Assembly: GCA_022385805.1 (NCBI GenBank)
Contig: MU277758.1
Coordinates: 1-64,000 of the forward strand
Length of the DNA: 64,000 bases
Direction of reading: 5' to 3'
Source of the DNA: Pilatotrama ljubarskyi
Taxonomy: Eukaryota > Basidiomycota > Agaricomycetes > Polyporales > Polyporaceae
This document shows positions 11,944-23,505 of this stretch, piece after piece. Position numbers and translations under genes: made by a program. A model generated the notes under the pieces. It worked only from the letters and a program-made list of their open reading frames with translations. It had not been told where the DNA came from and did no database searches. Every line of letters begins with the position of its first letter. The first letter of the stretch is position 1.

Positions 11944-13296
11944 ATGGCGAAAGGCAAGGGCCGCATTCTGAGCGTCCAGTCGCACGTTGCATACGGATAC
12001 GTCGGCGGTAAGGCCGCGGTCTTCCCTCTGCAGTGCCTGGGCTACGACGTCGACGTGAGTACTTCAAGTCAGACGAATCTCTGATCTCCGTCTGCCGTGG
12101 CACCGCTTCTAGCGTGAGGTCATCGAGCACGAACTTACTGACGCATTGCACCCGTGCTAGGTTGTGAACACTGTCAATTTCTCTAATCACTCCGGTAGGT
12201 GTGCCAATTCTCCTCGCTCGAGCAAAAGAATATGTGAGGGCTGACCACTTCATAGGATATGGGAGGTTCGGAGGGTCCAGGGCCTCGGCCGGAGAACTGG
12301 GCCACATCTTTGACATCATGGAACTAAACGAATTGCTCCAGCAAGAGCGACTTCTCACAGGTCGTTTACAATCACACTGAATAGACTAGCGTACTCACCT
12401 CCTTGCGTAGGTTATGTTCCAGGAGCTGAAGCTACAGCCGCCGTAGCTGCGCTCGCAAGAAAACTCCGCGAGCGAAACCTTGAGCTCATCTATCTCTTGG
12501 ATCGTAAGTGCTTGATAAGTGAGGTGGATGTTCTGCGACGCTGACTATGAGAGTAGCGGTTCTGGGTGACTCTGGACGGCTATACGTCGCGCCAGAAGTG
12601 GTGCCCATCTACCGGGACGCATTACCACTTGCCACCATCATCACACCCAACTGGTTCGAAGTAGAGTACGTAGGCCTGCAGTACCGTCATATCGCATACT
12701 CACCCGAGAGCAGAGTCCTCACAGGCATCAAGATGACCGACCCAGCGTCGCTCCGACAAGCAATTCGCATGCTACACAACACTTACCGCGTCCCACATGT
12801 CGTCATCAGCTCAATACCCCTCAAACCCTGGCTAACCGAGTTTCTCCCTGGTCACCTCAGACCACCCCAAGACTCCGCGGACGCGGACTACCTCGCCTGC
12901 ATCGCCTCCTCTCGCACAGACGGCGCCAGCGCCGTCTTCGCGAAGTGCTTCCCCTGCCTGCCCGGCTACTTCTCTGGGGTCGGCGATCTCTTCTCCGCGC
13001 TCGTGCTCGCACACTTCGACAAATCTCGCGATTCTCCGCTCGCGCACGCCGCATCCCAAGCAGTCTCGCAGACGCACGCGATCCTGTCCCTGACGCACGA
13101 GGCTGCGCTTGCGCTGCCCGAAGACGAGCGGCAGGCCACTGATGAGGAGCTCGACGCGCGCGAGCCGATGCGTAAGATTAAGCGGATGCGCGGGCGCGAG
13201 CTGCGCCTCATCCAAGGCCAGGACATCATCCGAGGGACGCAGCCGATCGAGTACAGACAATTGGAGCCATGGATGGATTTCTGGGCCCATGTATAG
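11944..13296 (+). CDS. pyridoxal kinase
   Basis: Phosphorylates pyridoxal, pyridoxine and pyridoxamine with ATP in the vitamin B6 salvage pathway, in the cytosol. Six exons (11944-12054, 12161-12194, 12256-12360, 12411-12503, 12557-12665, 12714-13296) give 344 residues, the usual length. The N-terminus [20 protein letters not shown], the join [14 protein letters not shown], then [26 protein letters not shown] and the C-terminal [16 protein letters not shown] are all characteristic; the GVGDLF segment holds the catalytic Asp of this ribokinase-fold family. The fifth intron (12666-12713) is only 48 nt and in frame, so an unspliced reading would add 16 residues. An upstream in-frame ATG at 11803 is possible, but the family starts near 11944. 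Fungal counterpart: yeast Bud16/Bud17. Confidence 0.95.
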
Positions 13297-13526
13297 AAGG
13301 ATAGATCCAGAGCACAGGGTGGCGGCGGAAGGTAGTATAGATGGTTGTGTACAAGACCCAGTGTAGATATTACATTCTTGGTTGCTTGCCGTGATTATAG
13401 CTCCCGTACAGTATGCGACGACGGTTGTACACGATAGCTTCCGGGTATAAGTATACCGTTCGTGGATCGTGAAAGCCCTGACTGCTTGCCCCGTGAAGGG
13501 GTAAAAGAACGAATAGATGCGCAGCT

Positions 13527-14507
13527 TCACGGATGTGCTTTCTCATCTGCTTCTGACTGTGCGGGACGCCTCCGCTTCCTAAGAAAGAGGACAAGAAATG
13601 CGACGGCGACGAGGAGAGTTGCGCCTAGGAACGCTCCGAGGACCTCCGCTGCGATGTCGCCGCTGGTTTGTCCGGATTGTGCGGAAAGCTGGCTTGGACT
13701 GGGTATAACAATGGATGGGGTGACGGTAGGGAGTATTGTCGATGGTGGTAAGGAAGGTGAAACAAATGGCGTTGTGCTACGGTGACTTAGCAATGGTTCA
13801 TGCTATGGGATGGAGGGACATACTTGTTATCCGATATAGAGACAATGATCGAGTCGATTTCCAAGAACGTCGTGAAGTCGAACTCGACGAAGGTCAGAGA
13901 CAACGTTGTTACGGTCTCTTCTGGGAGACCGATGATCGAGATGAACTCGAGGGAGCTGTTCAGCTCTGACCTGACGGTCACGATGGGGTTGATTGTAGAG
14001 ACAGACACGTTCACAATAGCATTGGATGACGGTGTCTTCACGTAGAGAGCTCGAGCTGCGTGATTTGAGGTGAGCACACGATGCCCATACATGGAGAAAA
14101 CCCGCGGAGTTGCGGCAAGCGTACCTCTCACAGAGAGGAACAGCTGCGGTATCAAGCCTCCGCTACTGTTTGTTGGCCCGGATGTGGTGGTGAGCGTGCC
14201 GCCGGAGGCATCTGCTGAAGCAATGATGCGCCTACGGAGAATACGGGGATCGAAGCGATGTTTATATCTAGTCCGCACGATGAAAGCCTCGATCACGTCG
14301 CACGTACCACGCGCTGTCGCAAATCTGACTCTGGGTCACGGTTCCAGCCGGAGTGAGAGTGAGCCCGCACGCCGAGGGGCTGTAGATGATCTGCGAGGCG
14401 GTGTCCTCGAGCGTGATGTTGACGTCCGCTGTGACAAGCGTGGTGCGGAAGCCAAGCAGGACGAGCAAGAGCGGCCAGGGGAGTACAGCCTGCCGCTGCA
14501 GGTACAT
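13527..14507 (-). CDS. secreted-type single-pass membrane protein, function unknown
   Basis: The start at 14507 gives a clear signal peptide (QRQAVLPWPLLLVLLGF...LVTA). A beta-rich extracellular domain begins DVNITLEDTASQIIYSPSA and includes a Cys in SQICDSAW. After several introns follow possible N-glycosylation sites (NVS, NSS), a Ser/Thr/Pro-rich stalk and a transmembrane helix (VLGAFLGATLLVAVAFLVLF) with a stop-transfer RKRRRP. The cytoplasmic tail is very short and ends SEADEKAHP. The layout is common in Agaricomycetes: an extracellular domain opening with an acidic, Ile/Tyr-containing motif, a mucin-like stalk and a TM helix. The function of these proteins is not established. A TATA-like element sits about 120 bp upstream. 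Confidence 0.7.
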
Positions 14508-15132
14508 GCTGGCAGGCTGTCATGAGGGGGGAAATGGGACTGATGAGGAGGGCTGGGAGCGGCGGTGGCAGGTGCGTCTATCCGCCATGGCAACGTGAGC
14601 TCGACATTCCAAGCTTGACGCCGTATATAGACATCCGAGACTCCGGTACGAGAGTGAAATTCAGACCGGTCGGAGTACCGCGCTGCGGGGAGAGCCGCAG
14701 GAACAACCCAGACTGCAGCGTAGACGAAGACTGGCGTGGTGTCGAAGAGCATGCTGAGGCGTTGGTGGAATGCGGGGATGAGAGGACACTTAAGCACTTT
14801 CATAGACCTTCTCCACTCCGAATTATCCGGAGTACCAGGCGTCGGACATCACCGGCCCGGACCCACAAGTCGACAGATAGCCGAAACAGACCTTTCGGGA
14901 AAATTGCTATTTCATGATTGTTGGTGCCTGAGGAAATTGTTGACAGAAACCGCTGGCAACGAGGACGGGCTCTGTCGCGACGTGCGCCCTCCGCCTCGTC
15001 TTCAGCTTCACCCCCTCTCGCCTGCATTCACCCGCACCGAGCTCGCAGGCTGCTCCTGTCCCTACGCGGGACGTTCACTCTTTTTCATCACGTTCTTTCC
15101 ACCTTCCTGGATCCGTCAAGAAAATCCGCAAA
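14508..15132. other. divergent intergenic region between two membrane-protein genes
   Basis: 625 bp between start codons on opposite strands. Apart from the TATA-like element near 14624 I see no specific signal and no coding frame. Confidence 0.4.
14624..14629 (-). promoter_or_regulatory. TATA-like element
   Basis: TATATA read on the minus strand, about 117 bp upstream of the start codon at 14507, a reasonable promoter distance for a fungal gene. Confidence 0.35.
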
Positions 15133-17225
15133 ATGTTGGGCGATGCACAGATTGACAAGCGCGGCGTCCATCGCCGCCTCAGCGCAGGTGTTCGCCGGTT
15201 GAACAAGCGGGTCTTCACGCCCACGGCCGTATTCACGCCCTTTCCAACTGATACGGACACGGAGGCCCCGGTTGCATCGGCCACTCAGCCAGTTGGTGAG
15301 TGCAACGGATTCACTTTTGGGTGTGTTTCTCGAGTCAGTGTCGGACGCTGCGGCGTGCTGTGCATCGGACGCGTCGACGAGAGATGATCTTCATCGCGGT
15401 CTCGAGAAGCGTATATTTTGTCACCATGACCGTTGGTGGCGCGTCCGGTCGTGAATCTCTGTTGACGAGCTTCTTGTCTTGACCGCCGACTCCATCTGGC
15501 TCTAGCGCTTAATGACAGTCGACTGACCACTTCTCCCAGCGAACCCCAATCCTTCTACTACACGTCCGCTTTTGCTGCCCCCGACTACCACCCCTGTTGC
15601 TTCCTCCGCGGTACCGACTACATCTGCTGCCGTCTCGACCTCTTTGCCCGGCCCCGCTACCAGCCTCGCCACAGTTCCGACTCAGCCTACGACTTCCGCG
15701 AGCGTTCCTCCCGCTACTACTCTGCCGCCAACCACTCAGGTTCGAGTCACTACTCCCGTTCAGCAAACTCCTGCCACCCAATCTGTAGCGGATGCGGTCA
15801 CTGCAGTCACGCAGACCTTGACGTCTACTCGCAGCCCCACTACGACCCCGGTCTCGTCTGCCGCAGCGGCCGCCTCCCCCACGGCGACTCCATCCTCAAG
15901 TGTAAGCACTGGTGTGGTGATTGGCGGTATTGTTGCTGCCATCATCGGTGTCGCTGGCATCCTATTCGCGGTGATCTACTTCATTGTGAGTAATTCGGGA
16001 TGTAGTCTTGTGCGGGCTTAGGCTAACCTGTCCCATGTAGCGTCGTTCCCGCAAGAGTGACGAGGGTGATGATGGGAACGACTTCAACGCTCAAGCCTTC
16101 CGGCGCCAGTCCGTGGCGCTGCGCGATGACGATGTTCCTGTCATGAGTCGTGCGATGACCCTCAACCGCGGTGGTGCCAGCACGCCCCGTCCCCCGACCA
16201 TGATCGAGCGCAAGATGGCCAGCACGCCCGTTGCATACCCTGTGCCGCCGGTGCCTCACCCGTACGGTTATGCCGGCGCATACGGCCAGCCGTCATTCTC
16301 CCCCGGACAGATCATGACTCCCGGCCCCTACACCCCGACCACGGTCAACTCTGCACACCCGTTCTTCTCTCCCTACGGCCAGTCTCCTATCGGATCGCCT
16401 GTCTCGGTGGCCGCCTACGACTCTGCTTACAACGCCGACGGCCACCCCATCAGCCGTCAGCCGTCCAACGGCTCTTCCACCGTCCTCTCTCGTCAGCCTT
16501 CGTCCGCCGCCCAGCCTGCTGTCCAAGCCACTCCCGAGACTGACTACGTCGACTTGAACCGTTCGAGCGTGACGCCCTTCCAGGCCGCCCAATACGCCGA
16601 GATCTCGCGCCGCCTGAACACCACCCCGCCGCAGCCACTCCCGGCCTCCGAGGTTGCTGAAGTCGCTGAGGAAATCGAGCAGGACGAGCCCGTCCCGGTG
16701 CCCCCGCAGAAGAGTGTCGAGCCGCTGGAGCTCCAGCCATCGATCAGCTTCGACGAGCCGCGCCATCTCGCAGTCCAGCCGACCCCGAGGGAGCACTCAT
16801 TCCCCGAGTCGCCGTTCGCCGACCCAACGATGAGCTTCCACGAGGAGCAGATGCAGCATGCCCCGCAGGCGCGCGACTCGCTGTTCGCAGAGCCGCAGCC
16901 GCCTTCGCCGACGTTCTCATCCAAGTCGCGCATCACGTCCACGCCGCCGACGCTCCCGGAGATCCAGATCCAGCAGCGCCCCTTCTCGCCGGTCTCGCTC
17001 GACTTCCCGCTCGTCCCGTCGACTCCGCACCCCGTACCCTCGCCGCTCGGTTCGACCTTCAGCATCCCATCGCCTCCGCCGAGCGCCCACTTCCCCGAGA
17101 CGACCGCACCTGCGTCCGCTACGCCCACTCTCCGTGACCACGTTGTTGCTGGTGCGCCGATGGCTAAGAGACCGGATACGGTGTATACCCTCTATGACGA
17201 GGACGATGCCTACGCTGGCATCTAA
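15133..17225 (+). CDS. Ser/Thr-rich single-pass membrane protein with long cytoplasmic tail (sensor-like)
   Basis: Three exons (15133-15295, 15540-15985, 16041-17225) give 597 residues. There is no N-terminal signal peptide. A short basic N-terminus is followed by about 130 residues rich in Thr, Ser, Pro and Ala, typical of an O-mannosylated cell-wall stalk. One transmembrane helix follows (VVIGGIVAAIIGVAGILFAV) with a basic RRSRKSDEGDD flank. The tail of about 390 residues is disordered and Pro/Ser-rich, with many SP/TP sites and the acidic, aromatic end TVYTLYDEDDAYAGI. The architecture resembles wall-stress sensors (Mid2/Wsc type), but no WSC cysteine domain is present. The second intron falls directly after the TM helix, in phase 0. 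Orientation is inferred from the positive-inside rule. The function is unknown. Confidence 0.8.
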
Positions 17226-18325
17226 ATGAGCACAATTGTACCAACACCACCCGCGACGTACCCCCTCCCGACCTGACACGTCTCCACGGATGCGGTCCGG
17301 CACGGAAGCTCGCGGGTTGTACCAATGCCCTCCCGTTTGACCTGTCTCTTGTCTTACCCTTTGGCGTGTGTTCTGTGCTTGTGTTCACTTGGCGTAATTA
17401 TGCGGCGACGGGGCAGAACTGGATTCTCTGGGCACGCGAGCATGCACCTCGTCCGTCGCCTGTGCTTTCCGCCATCGTCCATTCCTGCCCATCATGCATC
17501 GCTTTGCAGCTGCTGGCCTTCGACCCTACCTCCTGCTCGCCCAGTCTGCTTGGGTCGGCCTCTCCTCGCTACCTTTGACTACTCTAGACGAGATACCACA
17601 ACAACTGTCATATCCGCGCCGCTCTATAACTGGCGCCCGACAGCTCTTCCTTCAACTCTCTCCACAAACAACGTATTTTCTTTCCCGGTAGCTTTTACCT
17701 CTATTAGGTGTAGCTCCCGCCCCGCGTTCGCTCCTTCACTTCACCTTCTGGGCGGGCGGAGCTGTGTGTCGCTTTCCACCCGATTGGCGTCCGTGGGCGC
17801 AGTGTACCAGTAGTAGTACTCCTGCGGCCTGCTTCGACCCCCCCACTGGGCAACGAGCCGCTTCAATCTCGTCGATACCTCGTCAGCGTTTATCACCACC
17901 CTTCTGTGTTCGTTACGCTTCATCTATCGCATGTCCGTCCTGCGTTGGTAATACCATACGATTCGTGACGGTGTATACCATCCGGCGGCGTGTTCGAGGA
18001 GGGGTTGAGTGATACATAACCTCATGAATAACGTGTATGTCTGCCGATTTCCGCGCTTTTCTTAAGAAGTGTGTTTAGGAGACCTCTGGTATAGTATCCT
18101 TACCCCTTGGCTTGAGATTCAGATATTCAATCGACTGAGCAGGCCCCTTGGAGCCGAGTGAAAGTATGATCTGCAAAGCTGTGCCAGCGCCTATACTGTA
18201 CCATAGTGCTCTCCTCAGCGGTTGCCCTTGCGCGCTGCTCCTACCACTTATTACTCCCTCGCACCCGTGCACTTCATCTCAAGCCGCTTCTCAAATCCCT
18301 TAGCTTTCACGCTTGATCCAGAGTC
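17226..18325. other. intergenic region, 3' flank of the membrane-protein gene
   Basis: 1.1 kb, pyrimidine-rich in places. It probably holds the 3' UTR of the preceding gene and the promoter of the next. No frame looks coding. Confidence 0.4.
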
Positions 18326-19236
18326 ATGCCTCATAAGCGAGCGAAGCGCTCCCTCCGCGAGAAGAAGCGAGTAGAATCGTATGTAAGGCTCCTACCCTCC
18401 TCACCCTTCTCCTCGCTCAAGTTTGTTTGTCTGCCTTCCAGCGGTAACGACCTCGTTCCGGGTGTGAAGAAGTCCATCGAGGCGGAGGAGATCCCGAAGA
18501 GCGTCGCGCGCGTGCTGAACGCGGCGAAGATCCAGCAGGAGTGGGCGGAGAAGAAGAAGAGGAAAGCGCAAGCGGAGGACGGCGCGGGCCCGTCTCGCAA
18601 GAAGCGGAGAAAGGAGAGTGCAAACGGGGAGGTCGAGGGGGGAAGCGGCCGGACGCAGTTGCGCATCCAGCCCGGCGAGTCCATAGCGCATTTCAACCGG
18701 TACGTCTGTCCTTCCCCACCATCTGCGCTCCTCTATATCTGACGCGTGCCTATTCCAGCCGAGTGGAGGACTCGATGCGCTATTCTGTGCGCGAGGCGAT
18801 GCAGACGTCCTCTGCCAAGATGCGGAGAGCGCGTAAAGAGGAGCTTGAAGGAAAAACAGCGAAGGCATCACCCGCCACGAAGGCCCGTTCACGATCTCGC
18901 GGGCATAGCGACGACGACGGCTCCGACTCTGAAAATGACCGTCCCGCGTCTTCACGCAGGCCAACCGCCAAAGACGACAAGCCAAGAGACTTCGAGAAGA
19001 TCTCCACCTCTGCGCCGAGGCGGCTGAACGACATCGTGCAGGCCCCGCCGGAGCTGAAGAAGCTCCCACGAAAAGCGAAAAAAATGGCGGCGGAGGGCAG
19101 TTCGCAGAAAACGGAGGGTGCGAAGTCATTGAAGGAGGGCGTCCTCTCGATGGCACAGAAAGCAATGATGGAAGAGGAGCGGGAGCGGGCTATCAGGTTG
19201 TATCGCGAGATGAAACGAGGGAAGGCTCCAGCATAG
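18326..19236 (+). CDS. Lys/Arg-rich nucleolar candidate, CCDC137-like
   Basis: Three exons (18326-18378, 18442-18699, 18759-19236) give 262 residues, very rich in Lys, Arg, Glu and Ser. The N-terminus MPHKRAKRSLREKKRVES is followed by VPGVKKSIEAEEIPKSVARV, a Lys/Arg block (PSRKKRRKE), then QPGESIAHFNRRVEDSMR and a helical charged C-terminus with a RARKEELEGK segment. The GES..F..R...SMR block and the EIPKS segment recall animal CCDC137 and its fungal relatives, which are nuclear/nucleolar. That match is from memory and moderate. No membrane segment is present. Basic blocks fit a nuclear or nucleolar location, possibly in ribosome biogenesis, which is inference. Confidence 0.65.
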
Positions 19237-19571
19237 GGCTGCAGGGCTGAGCACGCTCCCCCCTTTAATACCCGCTCACTACTTCGTATGAAGGACCACA
19301 ACAGGCAATGTCATTCAAGCGAGTTTCGCCATAAGCCAAAGTAGTAGCATATTGGGTAGTAGCGTGAAACGCTTGCAGTGAGCTCATAGGTAGCTCATTA
19401 CACTGCAGTTCGGGTACGTGAAATCGCAGTCGATGTAGTGACAGTCGCGTATTCGACATCATCCAAGAGGAGCAGGAACAAAGAGCACTAGAACGAGTTA
19501 CGACGAGCAGCGCGAAGCACAGGTAGTCCATTGAACGGGGCTACAGACCGTACATGCTCGCTACGCTAAAT
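19237..19571. other. tail-to-tail intergenic region
   Basis: 335 bp between two convergent genes, expected to hold both 3' UTRs. No other feature seen. Confidence 0.5.
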
Positions 19572-20692
19572 TTAGATGGCCTTGTTCTTGACGAGCTCTG
19601 CAACATGTCCTGTCAGGCCCTCATAGGACTAGCAAACGGATGAACGGGACGTACGCTCGATTTCGGCAACGGCGCCAGCAAGGATCTCCTTTTGCGTCTT
19701 CTCGTTGTTGATGCTCTTCAGGACATTCTCAATGACGGTCTTGACGAGGTCGGCCTGCTCGCTCTCCTTCGCCTGCTGCTCGAAGCGGACCCAGCTGTCG
19801 AGGACGGCCTTGACCTCAGACGCGAGCGCGACCTTCTGGCGCTGGACGAACGCCTCCGATTCAAGCTGGGCGGTCTCCTGCGGACGTGACGGTAGGATTT
19901 CAGTCGAGGCACTCATACACAGTCCATCGCCCGGACGCACCTTGGAGAGCGCGAAGAGGCCCTCGGTGACGGAGACGACATCCTTCATCTGCTCAACAGA
20001 CTGGATGCGCTCCTTGACGACCTGGGTGTGCTCCGAGCGGGACGCGTTCAGGATGTCCTTGATGCGCTTGATGTGGCCCTCCGCCCAGTCACGGTACGGG
20101 TCCTTCATGGCCTGCAGCAGAGATGGAGGTTAGTCAACGTACTACACAGATGCCGCCACACCGCTGTGACGGCTGGGACTCATAGTGACGGCGCGAAACG
20201 CCGCGGGAACGTTGAGACAGAGCCAGGCGCGAGACGTACCTTGTAGATGAAGGAAATGAGGATGAAGAAACCGGCAGCGATGACGGTCTCCTCATTGACA
20301 ACGTAGAGCTCCTGCGAGATGGCGGTGGCGAGGAGACCCGTGCCAAGGATGACGGAGCCAGTTTTCGTGACGAGGTTGGGTGAGGAGGGGAGGCTGTTGA
20401 TGATCTCCGCGGCGCGCTCCTCCGGCGGGGGCTTGCTGGACGAGCTGGCCATACCCCGACTATGTACAATTTTTCGTACGCGCAGACATGGCTTCTCGGT
20501 CAGGAACACGGCTAGATTGGAGGACTATGACGCTGGGCAACTCACGCGGTGAGGGCCCGGGGGATGGCGGAGACGGCCTGGGGCCGGACACGGGAGGCTG
20601 GACATACGCGCGTCGGTCTCGCATGTGTAGTAGATTAACGAGGAGGTCATACCTGACGCCCTGAGGGACGAAACGGCAATCCTGGACGCCAT
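19572..20692 (-). CDS. ATP4: mitochondrial ATP synthase subunit 4 (subunit b of Fo, peripheral stalk)
   Basis: Subunit b links the F1 head to the membrane sector of ATP synthase in the inner mitochondrial membrane. The start at 20692 and two small 5' exons give a basic, Ser/Arg/Ala-rich presequence (MASRIAVSSLRAS, then SRVRPQAVSAIPRAL). Next come PPPEERAAEIINSLPSSPN, TKTGSVILGTGLLATAISQE and a second hydrophobic segment (EETVIAAGFFILISFIYK), which together form the membrane hairpin. The rest is a long charged helix (DPYRDWAEGHIKRIKDIL, then VQRQKVALASEVKAVLDSWV) for the stalk. A last tiny exon encodes HVAELVKNKAI and the stop at 19574-19572. Length is about 240 residues, normal for mature fungal subunit b plus presequence. 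Confidence 0.93.
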
Positions 20693-21279
20693 GGACGATG
20701 GAGGTGAAGTGCTGGCGGACGGACGTCGACGATGAGCCGCTGCAGCGGCGCCTGTTCACCGTGGGAACCAATCATTCCGATTTCTCACGACCTCTTTCCC
20801 GACCACCCTCCGAACTCAAGCTGCCTGCAGTGCTACGTAGCGGCCTCCAAGTTCAAGCAGGATGTGAAGCTTGTATATGTGATATGTACCACTGCGTTAT
20901 TATATTCGGCTGCTTCCCACTCGACAGGACTAGTTGTATCCAGTACCACTAGTCGCGCAGGACAAACAGCTCCGATGCGAGGATCGTCTCGTCTCCGCGG
21001 TCTGGGGAAGTGTCATCGGCGCCCTCCTCTCTGTTGCTTTCCGACTACCGTAATGGGTGCCATAACATTAGGGCTGAAGCCCTGGCCTTGTGCCGGACGC
21101 AGTAGCCCCAATGGCTCTTACATGATGATTCCCAAAACTTACGCACCGTTTCTGACTTGATAGGCCGGCAGGGGCGGCCTACCACTGAGACAGGACGAGG
21201 CCACTTCTTCATAGATGTCGCGGTGAGATATATTGGAAGCCAAGGGACCTTTATGTGCTGCAACAGCGCCATGACACAA
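20693..21279. other. intergenic region between ATP4 start and MYND gene 1 end
   Basis: 587 bp: the ATP4 promoter and the 3' flank of the next minus-strand gene. No coding signal. Confidence 0.4.
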
Positions 21280-22654
21280 CTAGGATGCCACCTCTTTACC
21301 CAAGACGGTTGAAGCTGCGGCGCGGAAAGCCTTCATCGACTCTGGGTCCAACGTATTCGAAGTAATGTGGATCGATCCCCCTGGAGCGTTGGGTGCGGGA
21401 ATGGTGATGGTACGTGCAGCGCCTGGTTGCGTGTATCGCATCGGCTTGTCGCCAGCATTGTCTCCCGCATTGTTTTCCTGGACGAGCTGGGCTATCCGAG
21501 GGCCCTCCGCGCCGACCTCGTCGCATTCGCCTTCTTCAGATTCTCCAAGCTCGAACAGTTTCAGGGCATTCGCCTTGTCAGAGTCGAGCATCAAGGGCAT
21601 TTTTCCGGGTGTGCCAGCCTTGCAAATAGGCTTATGCCTGGGCCAATCCTTACCCCGGTATCTCAGCGAGACGAAGGGGAAGACGGCACGGACATATACC
21701 TACCTTCTTCTGGCATTCTTTGCTACAGTAGTGTGGCTTCAAGTCTGGCGGGCACTTGCCAGAGCACGCCTTGAGGGCCGCGCGCCCATCCGCACGGATA
21801 CCACACCCCTCGGCAGCGCACATGTACGCGTTTGGCTTCCTCCCGACTCTAGCTTGCTTCTTCCGCTCCTCAGCGTACAGCTCCTCCATTCTGTGCGTGA
21901 CCGCACGCCAGAGAGGGCGGAACCTCCGCGAGCGTCCCATCTGCGAAACATCCACCCCGAGCTGCGCTCCGAGATCCCGCATCATGAGACCGACCCTCAG
22001 AACGATAGGGGACACGAGGCCGAGCTTTACACTCTCGTTCGCGTGATGTACAGCCTGGGAGAAGCTGGCCAGCGGGGACTGTCCCAAGCCGGACTGCAGA
22101 TCTTGCGGGCGGCCGAAGCGGCGCCCGTCTACCGCGAAGTCAACGAGCTCAGCCGGCGTAGCCATGAACTTGTCGAAGTAGGCGTGTGCCGCGCAGGAGT
22201 GCGCCTGCGCCATGATAGTGCGAGGCGCGACGTGGCCGACGTAGCGTGCGGGGTCGCAGTTACGATCCGTGAACGAGTCAAGAACATAGAGCGCGCCGTC
22301 CGGGCTCCGCCTCAGCGTCCCACATCCACTGAGGTACCTACAAAATGCGGGCGTGAGCCAAGTACGTCTGGAGCCGTAGCAGGATGTAGAGGACGCAACC
22401 ATGTCTTACCTGAGTGCCATATCGAGGATGGCCTCTGGATCCCTTTGCGTCGCCCGTTCAACGATGCGTTCCCCTTGCCACTCGGTGAGATATTGGGAGC
22501 ATTCCCGAGCGAATTTGGGGAAGTCGTGGTCGATGTGGTAGTCGTATAGGCACGAAATTTTGACCGAGATGTACCTCTCCATGTTTTTAAAGAATGGGAG
22601 GTCTTTGTCGATACCGTAAGCATTCACTGAAGTTTGTATCTTCCCGGAGTACAT
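21280..22654 (-). CDS. MYND-type zinc-finger protein (copy 1)
   Basis: Starts MYSGKIQTSVNAYG and continues through a helical region (YLSGCGTLRRSPDGALYVLD, AHSCAAHAYFDKFMATPAEL). Near the C-terminus is a MYND zinc finger with the ligands in C..EGCGI, KACSGKC, HYCSKECQKK and, after an intron, DWPRHKPICK. MYND fingers bind proline-rich partners and often sit on transcriptional repressors or methyltransferases; here there is no SET domain. An acidic segment (GESEEGECDEVGAE) follows the finger. The intron inside the MYND finger is in phase 0 right after CQKK, the same place as in the paralogue at 39.5-40.9 kb. It is divergent from the DUF6533 gene at 23.5 kb. Many uncharacterised proteins of this type occur in Agaricomycetes. 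Confidence 0.8.
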
Positions 22655-23505
22655 GTTTGCTGAACTCTGAGGCGCCAGGCGAGGTCTGTTGAGGGATTGT
22701 CCGTTGGATGAAAATTAGGGAGTGGCGGCGTGGGATAGGTCTGGTTGCGTCCTGCTGCAGCTTGTTGTAGAGGTTATGTCAAAAGCCGGACGACTGCCTC
22801 CTGCCTTGGGTGCCACTCCGCCACAAGAATGAGTGTGGCCACTGGCCTTCAGCCACCGGGGTCTCGCGGCCCGCGACAGCTTAAAGCCTGCCGGCGGCGT
22901 CGGCTTTCGACAACCACAGCTACAGTACTTAAGTATGCAACATGAGTCTGACAAGCATCTCTGGTGAGTGCGTGTCCCAAGGCACATACGAGGGAGTAAG
23001 CATACAACTCAGTCTCGCGACGCGCCCACTGCACGTGTCACATCCACATTCACCACAGGTGTAAACCAGGTCTCTTCTGGGCGGTGTGCTGCATACATAT
23101 CGAGGTTGAACGTTCAGCTACGGTGTCGACGAGATCGCACCGTGACAATGGTCAGATATCTGCAGCGACATGCCGGTGAGCGGAGAGTTGCACCGTTATG
23201 AGCGCCGCGCGCTTCGCCCAGGCGGAGTTGCCTCCGCGAATCGTGATCCTCGGGGCTTGCAATGTTGCATGATATAGTGCACTAGCCTCTTCTAGCACGC
23301 CTGATGGCAATGCGAATGGAGGTTTGGAACACCACACCTCGGGCGCGCAGGAGAGGATGATTGGCAAGGGTCCCGATACTTAAGAGAGCGCTAGGTGAGC
23401 CTCACACCCGCCGAGACGTCTCTTATTACGCCCCGCTCAACAGGAGCTGTCACCCGTAGATCGCCGATTTCGCGAACACTGGGTGCTCTCCGACGCTCAA
23501 GGGCC
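22655..23505. other. divergent intergenic region
   Basis: 851 bp between the MYND 1 and DUF6533-1 start codons. No convincing open frame or element. Confidence 0.35.

Noticed and set aside
21365..22549. 394-codon plus-strand open frame
   Set aside because: It is antisense to the MYND 1 exons, which carry the zinc ligands and splice sites on the minus strand; the plus frame shows no domain.
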